Shown piece after piece: positions 24,295 to 36,776 of a DNA stretch of 64,000 nucleotides. Numbering within the stretch: the first letter of the stretch is position 1; every line of letters starts with the position of its first letter. Made by a program: the position numbers and the translations under genes. The notes under the pieces were generated by a model that did no database searches, was not told the origin of the DNA, and saw only the letters and a list, made by a program, of their open reading frames with translations. This stretch comes from Hygrophila difformis (Eukaryota; Streptophyta; Magnoliopsida; Lamiales; Acanthaceae), in assembly GCA_030278955.1 (NCBI GenBank), contig JAOANR010000008.1, positions 45,244,055 through 45,308,054 on the forward strand, written 5' to 3'.

Positions 24295-27200
24295 AGGGAA
24301 ATGTTGGATCTGCAAAGAAGAAAGCCATGAAAGTAAAGGTTTCATTGGAGGTGGAAAAGGAGAAGGAAAAGATTGAAGGAGATGAAAGTATTGAGCTGGT
24401 ACAGGATAAATCAGATACAGCTAACTCGCAGGCTGAAGCTGCAAATGAAGCTGAAGAGGGTATGGGTGAAGGTACAACTCCCTTCTCTTTACCACCAAAA
24501 ACAGATAATAATAAGTACATGCCAAGGGTGCCGTACCCTGCATGTCTTAAAAATAAGGAACAAGATGAAAAATTTAAAAAGTTTTTAGAAAGACTGAAAG
24601 CTGTCGAGATCACTATTCCATTGGTCGAAATGATTTCAGAAATGCCCGTCTATGCTAAATTTCTTAAAGAAATGATTTCAGGGAGGAGAAACGTCGAGCA
24701 GGATGAAGTGGTGATTTTGAACAGCAGTTGCAGCGCCATCATCCAGAGAGTGTTACCGGAGAAGAGAGAGGATCCAGGCTGTATTACACTGCCAGTCCAC
24801 ATCGGGAAAACCAATGTTGGAAAAGGGTTGTGCGATCTGGGATCAAGCATCAATGTTATGCCACTCGCCATGGCAAAACGTCTTCACTTGGGTGTAATTG
24901 AGCCGGTTACAATGAAACTACAGCTGGCAGACCGTTCGATTGCCCATCCAGTCGGAATCCTGAAGGATGTAATTGTCAAAACGGGAGGGACCCTCTTCCC
25001 CGTCGACTTCATTATTCTGGATATAGAGGAGGACTACGAGATGCCACTGATCTTAGGCCGCCCCTTTCTCTCAACCGGTGGTGCACTTATAGACGCGCGA
25101 TCAAATCAAATCAAGCTCCGAGTCGGAGAAGAAGAATTGAATTTCAACATGGGAAAGCTGCAGAAGTTTCCGTCTGAGGAAACTTGTTCCAAATTTGATG
25201 TAATAGATGGTAGGTGTGAGGATGAGAGCATGGACTCTATGACTGAAGTGACGGACAAAATTTCAAAACAGGTACTGACGCCTGGAGGTGCTGATCAGCA
25301 AAGAAGTTGCAACGCTGTGCACTTCGAAGACCCTATCATTGGGGATCTTGAAGAACTTGACGGTGTTGAATTCACTCAGGAGGAGGAAGAGAGCACCACG
25401 GAAGAGGAAGTGGACCCTGTACTGACGCAGGATCCTGAAGGTAAATCTGATCTCTCACCCCCGACCAATTCTCGCAAATTACTACCTTCCGTTGAATGTC
25501 CGCCAGAGCTTGAACTTAAAATACTTCCGGATCATCTTAAGTACGTCTTTCTCGCTGAACATAAAAGATTACCGGTAATTGTGTCAGCTAAGCTGACACA
25601 AGAACAAGAAAAAGCTCTGGTAGACATTCTAAAGAAATATGTACATGCAATTGGATGGACCATTTCTGATATAAAAGGAATAAGCCCTTCTGTTTGCATG
25701 CACAAAATTTTAATGGAAGAGGAGTACAAGCCCTCAAGGCAACCACAAAGGCGTCTGAACCCTCATATGAAAGAAGTGGTAAGGAAAGAAGTTATCAAGC
25801 TCTTAGATGCTGGTATCATCTATCCTATATCTGACAGCAAATGGGTTAGCCCAGTGCAGGTAGTACCTAAGCGTGGAGGAATGTGCATAACGACTAATGA
25901 GCAAGGAGAAGAAGTGGCAACGCGTCCAGTGACCGGTTGGAGAGTCTGCATCGACTACCGGAAGCTTAACACCGCTACGCGGAAGGATCATTTTCCCTTG
26001 CCGTTCATTGATCAGATGCTGGAGAGGTTGGCCGGGAGGGAGTACTATTGCTTTTTGGATGGGTACTCTGGTTACAATCAGATTGTAATAGCTAGTGAAG
26101 ATCACGATAAGACCACTTTCACGTGCCCATACGGAACTTTTGCGTACAGGCGCATGCCTTTTGGACTTTGCAATGCGCCCGTCACCTTTCGACGATGCAT
26201 GATGTCTATTTTCTCAGAATTTATCGAAAAATGCATTGAAGTTTTCATGGATGACTTCTCTGTGTATGGAGATACTTTTGATGAATGTTTGACAAATCTT
26301 GCAAAAATTTTAAAAAGATGCTAGGACACTAACCTAGTTTTAAACTGGGAAAAGTGCCATTTTATGGTCACCGAAGGAATAGTGTTGGGTCACCGCATCT
26401 CGCACGCAGGCATCGAAGTCGATAGGGCCAAGGTCTCAGTCATATCCAACCTTCCATTACCAAGCTCAATAAAAGCAGTTAGGAGTTTCTTAGGGCATGC
26501 CGGTTTTTACCGAAGGTTCATTAAAGATTTTTCTAAAATTGCCAAGCCGCTCACTAATTTGCTTTATAAAGAAAATTCTTTCGTAATAAGTGAAGCGTGT
26601 GTTCAAGCCTTTGACACGCTCAAAAAGATGTTGATTTCTGCTCCAATAGTGCAACCACCCGATTGGTCAATGCCTTTCGAGGTCATGTGCGATGCAAGTG
26701 ATCTCGCCGTGGGTGCAGTTCTTGGGCAACATAAGGAAGGAAGGCACTGCGTAATTCATTACGCCAGCCATGCCCTGACTGAAGCCCAAGTCAATTACAC
26801 CACCACGGAGAAAGAGATGTATGCTGTGGTTTTCGCGTTTGATAAATTCAGGCAATACCTCATTGGTACGAAAACCATAGTATACACCGATCACTCTGCA
26901 TTAAGATACTTGTTTAGCAAACAAGACGCCAAACCTCGATTAATCAGGTGGGTACTTTTGTTGCAAGAGTTTGACATCATAATAAAAGATAGAAAAGGCA
27001 AAGACAATGGTGCTGCTGACCATTTGTCTCGGATAGATAATGATAAAAATGAGATTGCCGGTAATGAAAATTTTCCGGATGAACAACTGTTTGCCTTGCA
27101 TCTTCATGATCAAGCTTGTCCATGGTTTTCCGACATTGCTAACTTTTCAGCATGTAGAATAACCCCGCAATTCCAGAGCACGAGGCAGGAAGCAAGGTTC

Positions 27201-28407
27201 AACCAAGATGTAGCCAACTACTTCTGGGAAGATCCTTACCTCTTTAAGCATTGTGCAGATTCTATTATTAGACGTTGTGTAACTGAGCACGAGGCTTACC
27301 AAATCGCTAAAAAATTTCATGAATCGGAATATGGAGGTCACCATGGCCCACTCGAACAGCTCACAAGGTGCTCGAGTGTGGTTTCTATTGGCCTACCATT
27401 TACGAGGATTGTAAGGCGTTTGTTAAGGCTTGCGACAAATGCCAAAGATTAGGGAATATCTCTAAGAGGGATGAAATGCCTCAAAAAGGAATTCTCATCC
27501 TTGAGATTTTCGATGTATGGGGTATTGACTTCATGGGACCATTCCCGACGTCTGATGGGAATCACTACATCTTGGTAGTTGTCGATTACGTGTCCAAGTG
27601 GGTCGAGGCAGTTGCGCTGCCAACCAACGATGGTTACCAAGTCATCAAATTTTTGAAAAACAACATTTTCAATAGATTTGGTGTACCTAGGGTAATCATA
27701 TCTGATGGAGGAACCCACTTTGTCAACAAAGTTTTTGCAAATCTCATGAGCAAAAGTGGGATTCACCACAAGATCGGCACGCCTTATCATCCCCAAACCA
27801 GTGGCCAAGTCGAGGTATCAAACCGCGAAATCAAACATATACTCGAAGCCACTGTGGGGATAACCCGCAAGGACTGGTCACGTAGACTCAATGATGCTCT
27901 ATGGGCATATCGCACTGCATTCAAGACTCCCATTGGGATGTCCCCATACAGGCTTATCTTTGGAAAAGCATGTCATTTGCCCGTAGAACTAGAGCATAAG
28001 GCTTACTGGGCCGTGAAAACACTTAATTTTGACCCACGATAGCTCAGAGTAAACGCAAGTTGGACCTCAATGAAATTGAGGAAATACGTGCGCAAGATTA
28101 TGAAAGCTCGAGGATTTACAAAGAGCGGACCCAGAAGTTACACGATCATCGCATAAAGTCTAAACACTTCTATGTTGGCCAAAATGTCTTGTTATTTAAT
28201 TCTAGGTTGAAGCTATTCCCCGGAAAGCTTAAATCCAGATGGGAAGGGCCATAAGAAGTGGTGCACGTGTTTGAAAGTGGAGATGTCAGGATTCGAACCG
28301 ACAAAGGAGAGCTGGTGGTGAATGGACACAGATTGAAGGAGTATCTAGGGCAGTTCGACCCCGGAAAGGAAGTTCAAATGACATCAGAGCCGGCCTATGC
28401 TCAATAA
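24273..28407 (+). pseudogene. Athila-like pol: protease, RT, RNase H, integrase
   Basis: 24273-26324 carries an acidic linker, a retropepsin-like protease (CDLGSSINVMP, about 24830) and RT with the catalytic FMDDFSVYG at about 26245. An in-frame TAG (26322-26324) interrupts it. 26325-27452 continues in frame through RNase H ([22 protein letters not shown]). The frame changes near 27370-27450. 27368-28042 holds the integrase, with the CDKCQ half of its zinc site and the catalytic acids in [15 protein letters not shown] and [11 protein letters not shown] further frame change near 28040 and an in-frame TAA near 28252 precede the end at about 28407. No second RNase H and no chromodomain are visible, which fits Athila rather than Tat/Ogre or chromoviruses. 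Confidence 0.92.
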
Positions 28408-28488
28408 ATATCTATATTTATATCTCTATATTATTGTCTATTATGTATCTATTCGTCTTGAACGATAAGTACCCAAAGATCAACTAAA

Positions 28489-28522
28489 CATTTAGAGTAC
28501 TAAGACTCTAAATGTGAGGATG
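28489..28522 (+). other. Hairpin and AAATGTGAGGATG junction after pol
   Basis: CATTTAGAGT (28489-28498) pairs with ACTCTAAATG (28505-28514) and runs into AAATGTGAGGATG (28510-28522). The next bases, TGTTGATA, resemble the LTR-like start at 33668. It could be the polypurine/LTR junction of the Athila-like element or a module boundary. Confidence 0.6.
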
Positions 28523-28859
28523 TTGATATTTGGAGAAAATCTAATAATTTCTCCTATGTTTGCTTTGCAGGAATTCATGGAACCAACAAAAAGAAGGATA
28601 AAGCTACGAAAACCAGGTTCTCGGTTGGATTAATTCCAAATTTAATGGAAAGTAATTTCGGAATCTAGAGAAATTTAAAATCCGGAATAACTCCATAAAA
28701 TAAGGGTGTTAATCCAACCTAATTTATGCAAGCAATTTACCATAGAGGAGTGTTTAATTCTGTTTAATATGTGCTTTCAGTGTGTTAATTTTTGAGAAAA
28801 TCCATAATTTCAGAAAATTTGAAATTTGAAAAATTTCAAAATTTTTCCTAAGTGTTGAA

Positions 28860-29515
28860 TGCGATCTATTTTACATCCCAAGCCAATTCGGTCTACATCG
28901 AATTGTTTGAGACATATCGCATTGGATGTATGCCTTGGAAATTTTCAAGCAATTCGATCTCCAAGCAAATTCGGTCTAGACCGAATTGGCCTAAGAAACC
29001 GAATTGATTTCCCCAAGACACATCCCCCATCCTTGTGTAAATTTGGCCAAGTAGCAATTCGATCTATGGTAATTCGGTCTAGGCCGAATTGATTTTAAAA
29101 TAGATCGAATTGATCTGCAAAAGGCATATGTGTTTCCTTAGTTTTATTTATGCAAGTGAGCAATTCGATTTATAAGGCAATTCGGTCTATAAGGCAATTC
29201 GTTCTAAACCGAATTGCCCATATAGACCGAATTGCCTCACAAAAGCATCCCTCAAAATTTCTCTAAGTAATCAGGTTCGGTCATCTGGCTGTAATTCGGT
29301 CTCTGAATCAATTCGGTCTAAAACCGAATTGACTTCAAAAGACTTCATTGCAGAGAGTGTGTTTGCCCCCTATGCCAATTCGGTCTCTATGACAATTCGG
29401 TCTAGACCGAATTAGCCTAAGAGACCGAATCCTTCGCAAACACTAGAGACCACATCAATTCGGTCTAGACCGAATTGATGGTTCGGTCTCTAACAGACCG
29501 AATTACCCAAGTCTC
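28860..29515. repeat. Cluster 1 of nested AATTCGGTCT palindromes
   Basis: Around ten copies of CAATTCGGTCT interleaved with its inverse AGACCGAATTG. They are often two direct then two inverted copies, giving an inner palindrome such as TTCGGTCTAGACCGAA inside an outer pair. It lies directly upstream of a TATA-like sequence and the F-box gene. No ORF worth calling. Confidence 0.85.
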
Positions 29516-29524
29516 CTACCCCTG

Positions 29525-29530
29525 TATATT
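29525..29530 (+). promoter_or_regulatory. Possible TATA box of the F-box gene
   Basis: TGTATATTCC, followed by a pyrimidine-rich stretch (29530-29600) and then an ATG at 29677. Position and composition suit a plant promoter and 5' UTR. No transcript evidence. Confidence 0.4.
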
Positions 29531-29676
29531 CCCTATTCCCCCTATTTTCCCTCACTTTCACTTTTCGCACTTCGATATTTTCCCCCGTGTTCTCTCTCGC
29601 GAACTTCGTCTCCCTCGCGAAACCAGAGCTCGAGCCAGAGTTTTTCTTTGATCAACTCCGTGCAAGGTGTTTAAAA

Positions 29677-31923
29677 ATGGCTTCCTCTTCATCTAATCCC
29701 ACTGGGAGTGTCGGGTGAGTTCTCTGTTTTTGATTTCGCACCCTGTTTCACGATTTCCAGTGTTGGTGTTTCATTGTTCCTGCGAAATCAGTAATGGGGC
29801 AGGGAATGGTGAATGTTTTCGAGTAGGGGATGGTCGGAATGTATGCGGAATGGTTTGGGTGTGATCGGGAAGAGGGTAGAAACAATAGGCAGAATTTAGG
29901 GTTTGTGCGTTTTTGTTCGAAACTGCCATTGTTGTGCTTTTTGAGCTTTCTAAGATATTGGGGATGTCTTACTTTGAAAATGAGAGTTGCAAAACCCTCA
30001 AAAGTCATGTTTTTGTTCGCTCTGTAGTTTTGTTGTTTTGTCTGTGTTTTCTGTGTATATATTCGGTTAACTGTGGTTGTTGTCAAAAATCTGTGAAAAT
30101 GGAGCACACAGTGGTTTGCTTTTCCCTTGCAGTCACTGTATTCTTTTACGAGTTATGAGATAATGTTGATAGGATATGCATGTTGATGGTATAGCCGTAG
30201 CTATGTTTTTAAAGCATTAGTTTATGGCAAAATTTTTGCATGATCATGGTGTGAATGAACTGTTTGTGTTTGTTTTCAGTATTGCATGTATTGTATACTG
30301 TGCATTTTGCCAATAAATGCTTTTGTCAGGATACTTGTTAACCACAAAGTACAAACTCAACTTGAAAGTTGCTGTCTCAACTTGAAAAGTAATGTTTGCA
30401 CATACGGGAAACATGGTATTATAGACGAAACCATGCCAAAATTTTTCCAACACTTTTGGCATGGTATTTATGTCTAAAAAGACAAAAAGTGGTAGAATGT
30501 TCTTTCTTTTAAATGTTTGACTTATACTCACTTTTGGGACAAGTGGGGGATTATTCAATTTGAACACCTGGTTTCATTCTTGAACACCCATTTCCCCAAA
30601 ACAAGTCCAAATGGGGGACCATTCACACCCCCAATTTCACTAAATAAATAAGTCAACACTTCTCATAAAAATCCAAAAATGTTCTTTTTGTGTTTGTGCA
30701 TGTTTGTTTTATTTTTATTCTCCATAATCCATTATTACACTCTAGTGATTGCATAATCTGTCATGTGCATTTGTTCCTTATCATTCATTATCTTACCACC
30801 TTTTTCACAAGATTTAAATCACTTTTCAAGTGATAAAAAATCCAAATCTCTTTCGTAGGCTTAATAGCCTATGAAATTTTACTTTTTGATCTTTTGACCA
30901 CTCCAAAATTATTTTAGACTATTTATAGTCTAAGAAAAAAAAAATCGTAAGGATCCCAAATCCTTATCTCCCCCTCTTCTCTTTCTATTTTTGTTTTATT
31001 AAGGGTTGGATTTAAAAATCCAACTCTATGTCTTTTTATCCAATAAATTCAAGTAAAAAACCAATTAACTCACATTTAGAGCTTAGCTCAAAATGTGAGG
31101 ATGTTCATTTTTCAAACTTGAATGTGTTTATCAAAAACTTGCTAAAAACAGTTCCAACTCTCTCATTCAGCGACCTATGCTTAGAACTAGCTGAAGGAGT
31201 AAGACTACTGGTTTCAGACTTGTTTATTACCCATGTCTTTCCAGAGGCATCATTCCTGCAGACCCAAATCAGGAGCAAGAAGGAGGGACTGAGCTGCTAG
31301 ACCTCCCAGTGGAACTCTTGGGGGAGATCCTCTCTCGCATTGGAGAGGATGACATTAAAAAGGTGTTCGTTGTTCGGGAGGCATGCAAGAAACTCCGTGA
31401 TGCGGCAGACCTCCCTATCGTCTACAAAAGGTGCGAGCTGGAGACCACCATCGTGAAGATGTGGCAGGTAGGAGTCGAAGAGCAGAAAGAAGCACTCCTG
31501 CTAAAGTGTGAGGAGGCTGGGAATTTCAACCTCCAGCTCATACCGGCGCTGCAAGCATTTGGAGCGGGAGACGAGGGTCAAGCCTGTGAACTGCTGAAGG
31601 CAGGGATTGAGGACAACCATAAGGCCTCAATCTTTGTCAGGGGTTACATGCTGCTCAGTAAGGTGGACAATGAACAGGTCCAGCAGGGGGTGGCAATGAT
31701 AAACAGGATAGTGACTGATAAATCAGTCATGACTTATGTGGGGACCAACGTCTTTGCATGGCTGGCTGATAGCCTGGAGACCCCCGACCTATTTGGCACC
31801 CAGGGACCCAGAGTTTACTGCTCGAGAGTGCTGGAGGAAGGCGAAGCAGACGAGGGCGATTACTGCGTGCCCTGCAGCTTAAACAACTTTGTCCACTGGA
31901 GCAGAATCTTCTTCCAGGGTTAG
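29677..31923 (+). CDS. F-box protein, two predicted exons, in retroelement context
   Basis: Exon 1 at 29677-29714 encodes MASSSSNPTGSV plus two bases and is followed by a consensus GTGAGT donor. Exon 2 starts at 31245 after TCTTTCCAG. Joining them keeps frame exactly (phase 2) and gives about 238 residues, ending at TAG 31921-31923. Residues about 27-65 form the F-box (LLDLPVELLGEILSRIGEDD, then ACKKLRDAADLPIVYKRC). The rest contains LIPALQAFGAGDEGQACELL and a GIEDNHKASIFVRGYMLL stretch, as in the plant At1g67623/At2g35280-like F-box group, and ends with a Cys pair (YCVPC). F-box proteins recruit substrates to SCF ubiquitin ligases. The 1,530-bp intron holds a hairpin (31069-31099) and no other gene. 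Exon 2 is clear; the intron is prediction only. Confidence 0.7.
31069..31103 (+). other. Hairpin with AAATGTGAGGATG in predicted intron
   Basis: CTCACATTTAGAGC (31069-31082) pairs with GCTCAAAATGTGAG (31086-31099) with one mismatch and a 3-base loop, and continues to GGATG. It lies about 140 bases before the predicted splice acceptor. Confidence 0.75.
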
Positions 31924-31984
31924 GGGAGACGGAAGCTGAAGGAGGACTGAATCTGTATAGATTCACTTTTGACTGGACTAACTG

Positions 31985-33667
31985 GAACTTCTTCTAGGAG
32001 ATCTTTTGACTACTCTTTAATGCTAAGCTTACTTAAGTGTATAGCATCTCCTGTGAGTAATGTATTGATGATTAAGGTCGTGTATTGTATAACGAACCTT
32101 GGAACTGCTGATTGTTATGGCCCGTAATGTATGGTCCAAAATGTATTTAGGAAGCCATTATTTACTGCTTTCCACAAGAGAATTTCGTCTTGGATTCTCA
32201 AAAATATTTCGAAAAAGATGTGTGACAGTCCAAGATGAATAAGTGACTGTCACGCCAAAAACAAAGCTGTGACATGCTTGCATGTTCACAGTGTCTTTTT
32301 ACCACTTTCAATTAAATAACCGGCATAAAACAAGCATAAATCTGTCACCTAAATTCACATGTTGAATTTAGGCTAAGGATGAAATTTTCAAACTATTAAA
32401 TTGGGATAAAACAATTAAAAATATGCATGATATAAATTCTTGAGGTTTTGAGCTATAAAAATCCAATGATATAATCACTTGAAAGAAAAACAAAACTCTC
32501 ATGTTGACAATTTGATTGAATAATTTGCAAGAAATTTTCAAAGGCTAAATTTAAGAATAAAGGTATGACATGATCAAACCGTCCATGTGAGATCTGAGCC
32601 GAGTCATTTTTACTCAAAGTTTCCTTGTTGTGTGAAAATCAATTCGATTAAAGGACACTAGAACTTGCAATTGGGATCGATTCAAGACCATGCCATATTC
32701 CCGAAATCGAGCATATGATCGAGGCACTTAGAAAACCCAAAATTTTGGCCTTCTTTTGAATTCCAAACCCAAAAATATTTTCCCTTTAGGATTAACCAAG
32801 TTGAGCCTTTAAGCCTAATTTTTCTTTGAAACCACTATATTATTCCCAACCTTATAAAAAGACCAAGAAAATCAAACCCAAGTGAACACGAATAAATTCC
32901 ATCAAGGCATTATAGTTTATGATGATCAAAAATATCAATCGGTATTCATAAACCGATCAAAAAAAAAGAAGGAAATGTTGAGATTAAATCAACAAAAATA
33001 AATTGCAATTGACAAAGCAAATTAGACAAAGTCTAATCTCATGCAATAGAAAAGAAAAACAAAAGAAAGAAAGAAAATATTGATGATCATAGATTTTAAA
33101 TAAAAATATGCCAAGTTCTGATGGAATGGATTCGTGTCACTTTTTAGCCTAATAATCCCCTTTCCTACCAAATGTTACAACCGTATGCCCCGTTATAACC
33201 TTGAATAAGACCTCGGGATCTCAATTTGAGGAAATGAGTAGGTGGCGAGTTGGTCTAATTGCAAGCTTATGGGAGAATTTAATTGAATTTGATTATGAGC
33301 GTATTGGATAAAAGCCAACTTTGAGAGTGTGTGAAATTTCCGACTCTACTATACGTGAGGCTCTGCTTTGATTGATTAATGTTCATGTCATGCTTGAATT
33401 CAAGAATTAAACCAATGAAAATTTTCTATACATATATTCAAGAAAAATTAATAATAATGATTGATTTGAATACCTATCCAAGTGAGAATATCATTTCATT
33501 AAACACTGCAATGAAGAGAGTTTAACCCTTGTCATTTTGATTGTATTATCCCAATATAACAAGAATGAAATTTCTGAAGCCACGTAAATGGATTGAATAT
33601 GCAGAGTCCTTGCTCTCAGGAGCACTGACTCTGACTGCTCGGGGACGATCAGTATTAAATGTGAGGA
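31985..33667 (+). repeat. Conserved noncoding block N, copy 1
   Basis: Follows the F-box stop and resembles the reverse complement of 47606-49190. Matching words include CAGTCCAAGATGAATAAGTGACTGTCA (32227 onward in 9-20-base pieces), the CCGTATGCCCCGTTATAACC stretch at 33181, and GGGGACGATCAGTATT at 33641. It ends in AAATGTGAGGATG (33657-33669). It could be a long 3' UTR or element 3' region. No convincing ORF. Confidence 0.75.
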
Positions 33668-33989
33668 TGTTGATAATGGCCAAAATTGTCCATTATTTCC
33701 AATCCATTTCCGTGTCTAAGACGGACATTTTGATCGAAATCCCATTTTATTTCAATAAGAAAGCAGTTGAATATGACAGATTGATGCAAGTTTTTAAAAA
33801 TATTAAGCTGGTAATGAAAGACACAAAATATGCAATTTTAGTTGCATTTGTGTTAGAAAAATCCAAAAACATGAAAAAAGGAAAAAGAAAAGAAAAAGGA
33901 ATGAAAAGATGGGCAAAAGAATAAGATAGCCCACAAAAATCAAAAAGATGGGAAAAAGAATGAAAATCCCACAATCTGAAAATTTGGCT

Positions 33990-34440
33990 AAGTGTTGAAG
34001 ACCAATTCGGTCTATAAGCAATTCGACCTAAATCGAATTGCTCATTAGACCGAATTGCTGAAGAAAGAAGATAAGTGTTGAGGAAGAAAAGAGCAACCAA
34101 TTCGGTCTGTGGCAATTCGGTCTAAACCGAATTGACCCCTAGACCGAATTGCACTATGGAAAGAAAGAAGACTTTGAGAGAGCAGAAAAGAAGAGGTTCG
34201 ATCTATGCAATTTGGTCTAGACCAAATTGACTGCATAGACCGAATTGCCTTAAAGCAAAGAAGCCAAGCAGGAGCCATCTTCAATTCGACAAGGCCAATT
34301 CGGTCTACCCATAGACCGAATTGATGGGTGAATACCACATTCCAGCTCAAGAACAAGAAGGAAGACCTCATGCAATTCGAATTGCATCAATTCGATCTAA
34401 ACCGAATTGCATGAGGAGACCGAATCACATTCAAAAGTAC
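33990..34440. repeat. Cluster 2 of nested AATTCGGTCT palindromes
   Basis: Five units about 70-90 bp apart. Each follows the order CAATTCGGTCT, short gap, CAATTCGGTCT, its inverse, short gap, AGACCGAATTG. One unit has matched changes on both sides (TTTGGTCTAGACCAAA), which keeps pairing. Confidence 0.85.
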
Positions 34441-34447
34441 AGCTGAG

Positions 34448-34497
34448 CACGTGAGAAATGCATGATGGGCCTAGGGTTTCGAAAACAAGTATAAAAG
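34448..34497 (+). promoter_or_regulatory. Likely LTR promoter: G-box and TATA box
   Basis: The G-box core CACGTG (34448-34453) lies about 40 bases before TATAAAAG (34490-34497), just downstream of palindrome cluster 2. Transcription would be expected to start near 34520-34530. Confidence 0.55.
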
Positions 34498-35364
34498 CTG
34501 ACCTTCCTCAACACAAGAAATATCCTTAGACACACAAACTCTTGGACAGTTGCTGGGAGACAAAAAGAAGGAGAAGGTTCTTCACCCCTTAAGGGTTAGG
34601 TAGGTAGTGTAGTTCAGTTAGTTTATTTTTCATGCTTGTAATGTAGTTTTATTGCTTTTGAGCTTAGCTTTTGTCTCATAGAAGCTGGTTACCACCCTTA
34701 GTGTAGCCATTTCCATAAACCTTAAATGCTTTGTAGTTAGAATGAACCCTACCTTCAAGCTAATGAATGGTTTTAGGGTTGTTTACTGCTTTCCGATGTC
34801 AATACAAGAAGGAATCCAGAAATGGGTTTTCATTTCAAGTGCTTGGCATCTATTAAATGCTTTCCTTAGCAATAATGGTAGAATGTTTGTTTGTTTCAAC
34901 TAGGTTACATTTATTATGCCCTAGTTGACTTGCATTCTCAATAAATATGTGCTAAGTGGCTTGTGGCTTGACTGTACACCTTAGAGACTCAAATAAGTGT
35001 TCTTAGATTTTAGAAAATCTTAGGCTTGTTAGAATTTATTTTCTTGCTTTCCAGTTGCTGTTTTATTTGCCTTCTTTAGCTTAATGTTGCCTTAGATTAT
35101 GTAGGTGTTCTTGCTTTTGAGCATGTGTTCTTTTTTTTTTATTCAGTTTATGCTTGAGTCCTTAATCTTGGATTGCTTGTTTGTAGTTTTGAGGTTTGGT
35201 TCAAGCCAATGCCTGTTAGCCACATAACCTAGGTCTATTCTCCTTAAAACACTCATTAGTGTGGCTGTGAAGTGACATTGATGTGAAATGAAGGATTAGG
35301 TAAACCTTATCCATCATAAACCACACAATGTAAACCAAACCCACACTTAAGAGAGAAAGACATG

Positions 35365-35960
35365 CAATTCGGTTTGAGGTATTTCGGTCTAGGCCGAATT
35401 TACCCATGAAAATGGAATTGCATGGCAAAAATAGTGTTAAATGCTTCACTTGGGAAATTTATATGCAATTCGATCTAGGCAATTCGGTCTATACAATTCG
35501 GTCTAGGCAATTCGGTCTATATGAATTGCCCATGAGATCGAACTGCATAGCAAAAAGAGTTATCTCATGTGAATTCGGTCTATGCAATTCGGTCTATAGA
35601 CCGAATTGCCCATACAGATCGAATTGACTTGGGAGACCACATTGTATCCATGCCATCTCCTCATGCCTTAGTTTATTTTATTTGTTCTACCAATTCGAAA
35701 TGCCAATTCGGTCTAGACCGAATTGACTTGGCAATTCGAATTACCCTCATTTTGGGGTAAATGCCTTAGCCAAATTTGAGTGAAGGGATGACTTCATCAA
35801 TTCGAATTGTCCAATTCGGTTTAGACTGAATTGCTTGACAATTCGAATTAGATGATGTTTCATGACTTTGCAAGGATTAATTGGATATGGTGTTACTTCA
35901 TATCTCATGCATCCTCAATTCGGTCTCTTTTGCATTTTGCCCAATAGGCGGAATTGCTTT
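35365..35960. repeat. Cluster 3 of AATTCGGTCT palindromes
   Basis: At least eight copies of AATTCGGTCT or its inverse, less regular than cluster 2, with simpler CAATTCGAATTG-like variants towards 35800. Confidence 0.8.
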
Positions 35961-36776
35961 CTTCCTTCTATTTTAAAACCCAAAAAATATTTTATTTCTT
36001 GAGTTGTGTAAGTTGCATGGGTGTATTGGGCTTAGGCCCACTACATCTAATTTTATTCATTACACATCTCAACCCATTAGTGTCTATTTATTGTGTGATC
36101 AACACTCACACAATACCAAAAACATTTTCTTAATTTTGTTTATTTTCCCTTTCATTGTGTGTATGAACAACTAGTAAGAAATAACATCAGACTAATGTTG
36201 GCGGATATTCCCACACGGATAATTAGCTCGTATTTTGAGTATTAATTACTAGTTGTTATTTTTCATGGTTCGGGTAGTGGTCGGTGGAAGCCTTGGCGGT
36301 TCGTCCATCCGGGATCATAATAGCTGCTCAGCTGACTCCTATCCGGATACAGTTTTCTTCTCTTATCTTAATTTCAAACCTGAATCTAGAGTTGTGGTAA
36401 TGATAGATGATATATGCCAATGTCATCTAATAATTATTACGGTAATAGAACATGTGGGTTTTCTTCCAAATTCACAGATAGTAAAGTCGAAGGTGACGCC
36501 GGCAACTGTCACTTAAGGCATTTCACTATCTACAAACCATTCCATCTGAAATACTTGGGAACCGGATAGCAGATGTTTGCAGTCCGGATAACCCAAATTA
36601 TTTCTGGCATTCTCTTTTTAGCCAAATTCTTCTTAGCTCAGGCTAATCCATCTTTGTGTATCGAATTCTGTCTAACCCCACCATATATTTTGGGGTAGTT
36701 TATTTTACTTCTCATATACATGTATGCATGATACTATTATATAGATACTGTGGTCATTAATATTTTGGGGATCCTT

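Noticed and set aside
22270..28407. Assignment of the plus-strand gypsy element to Tat/Ogre
   Set aside because: There is no second RNase H and no ORF before gag. The primer site and the FMDDFSVYG signature fit Athila better.
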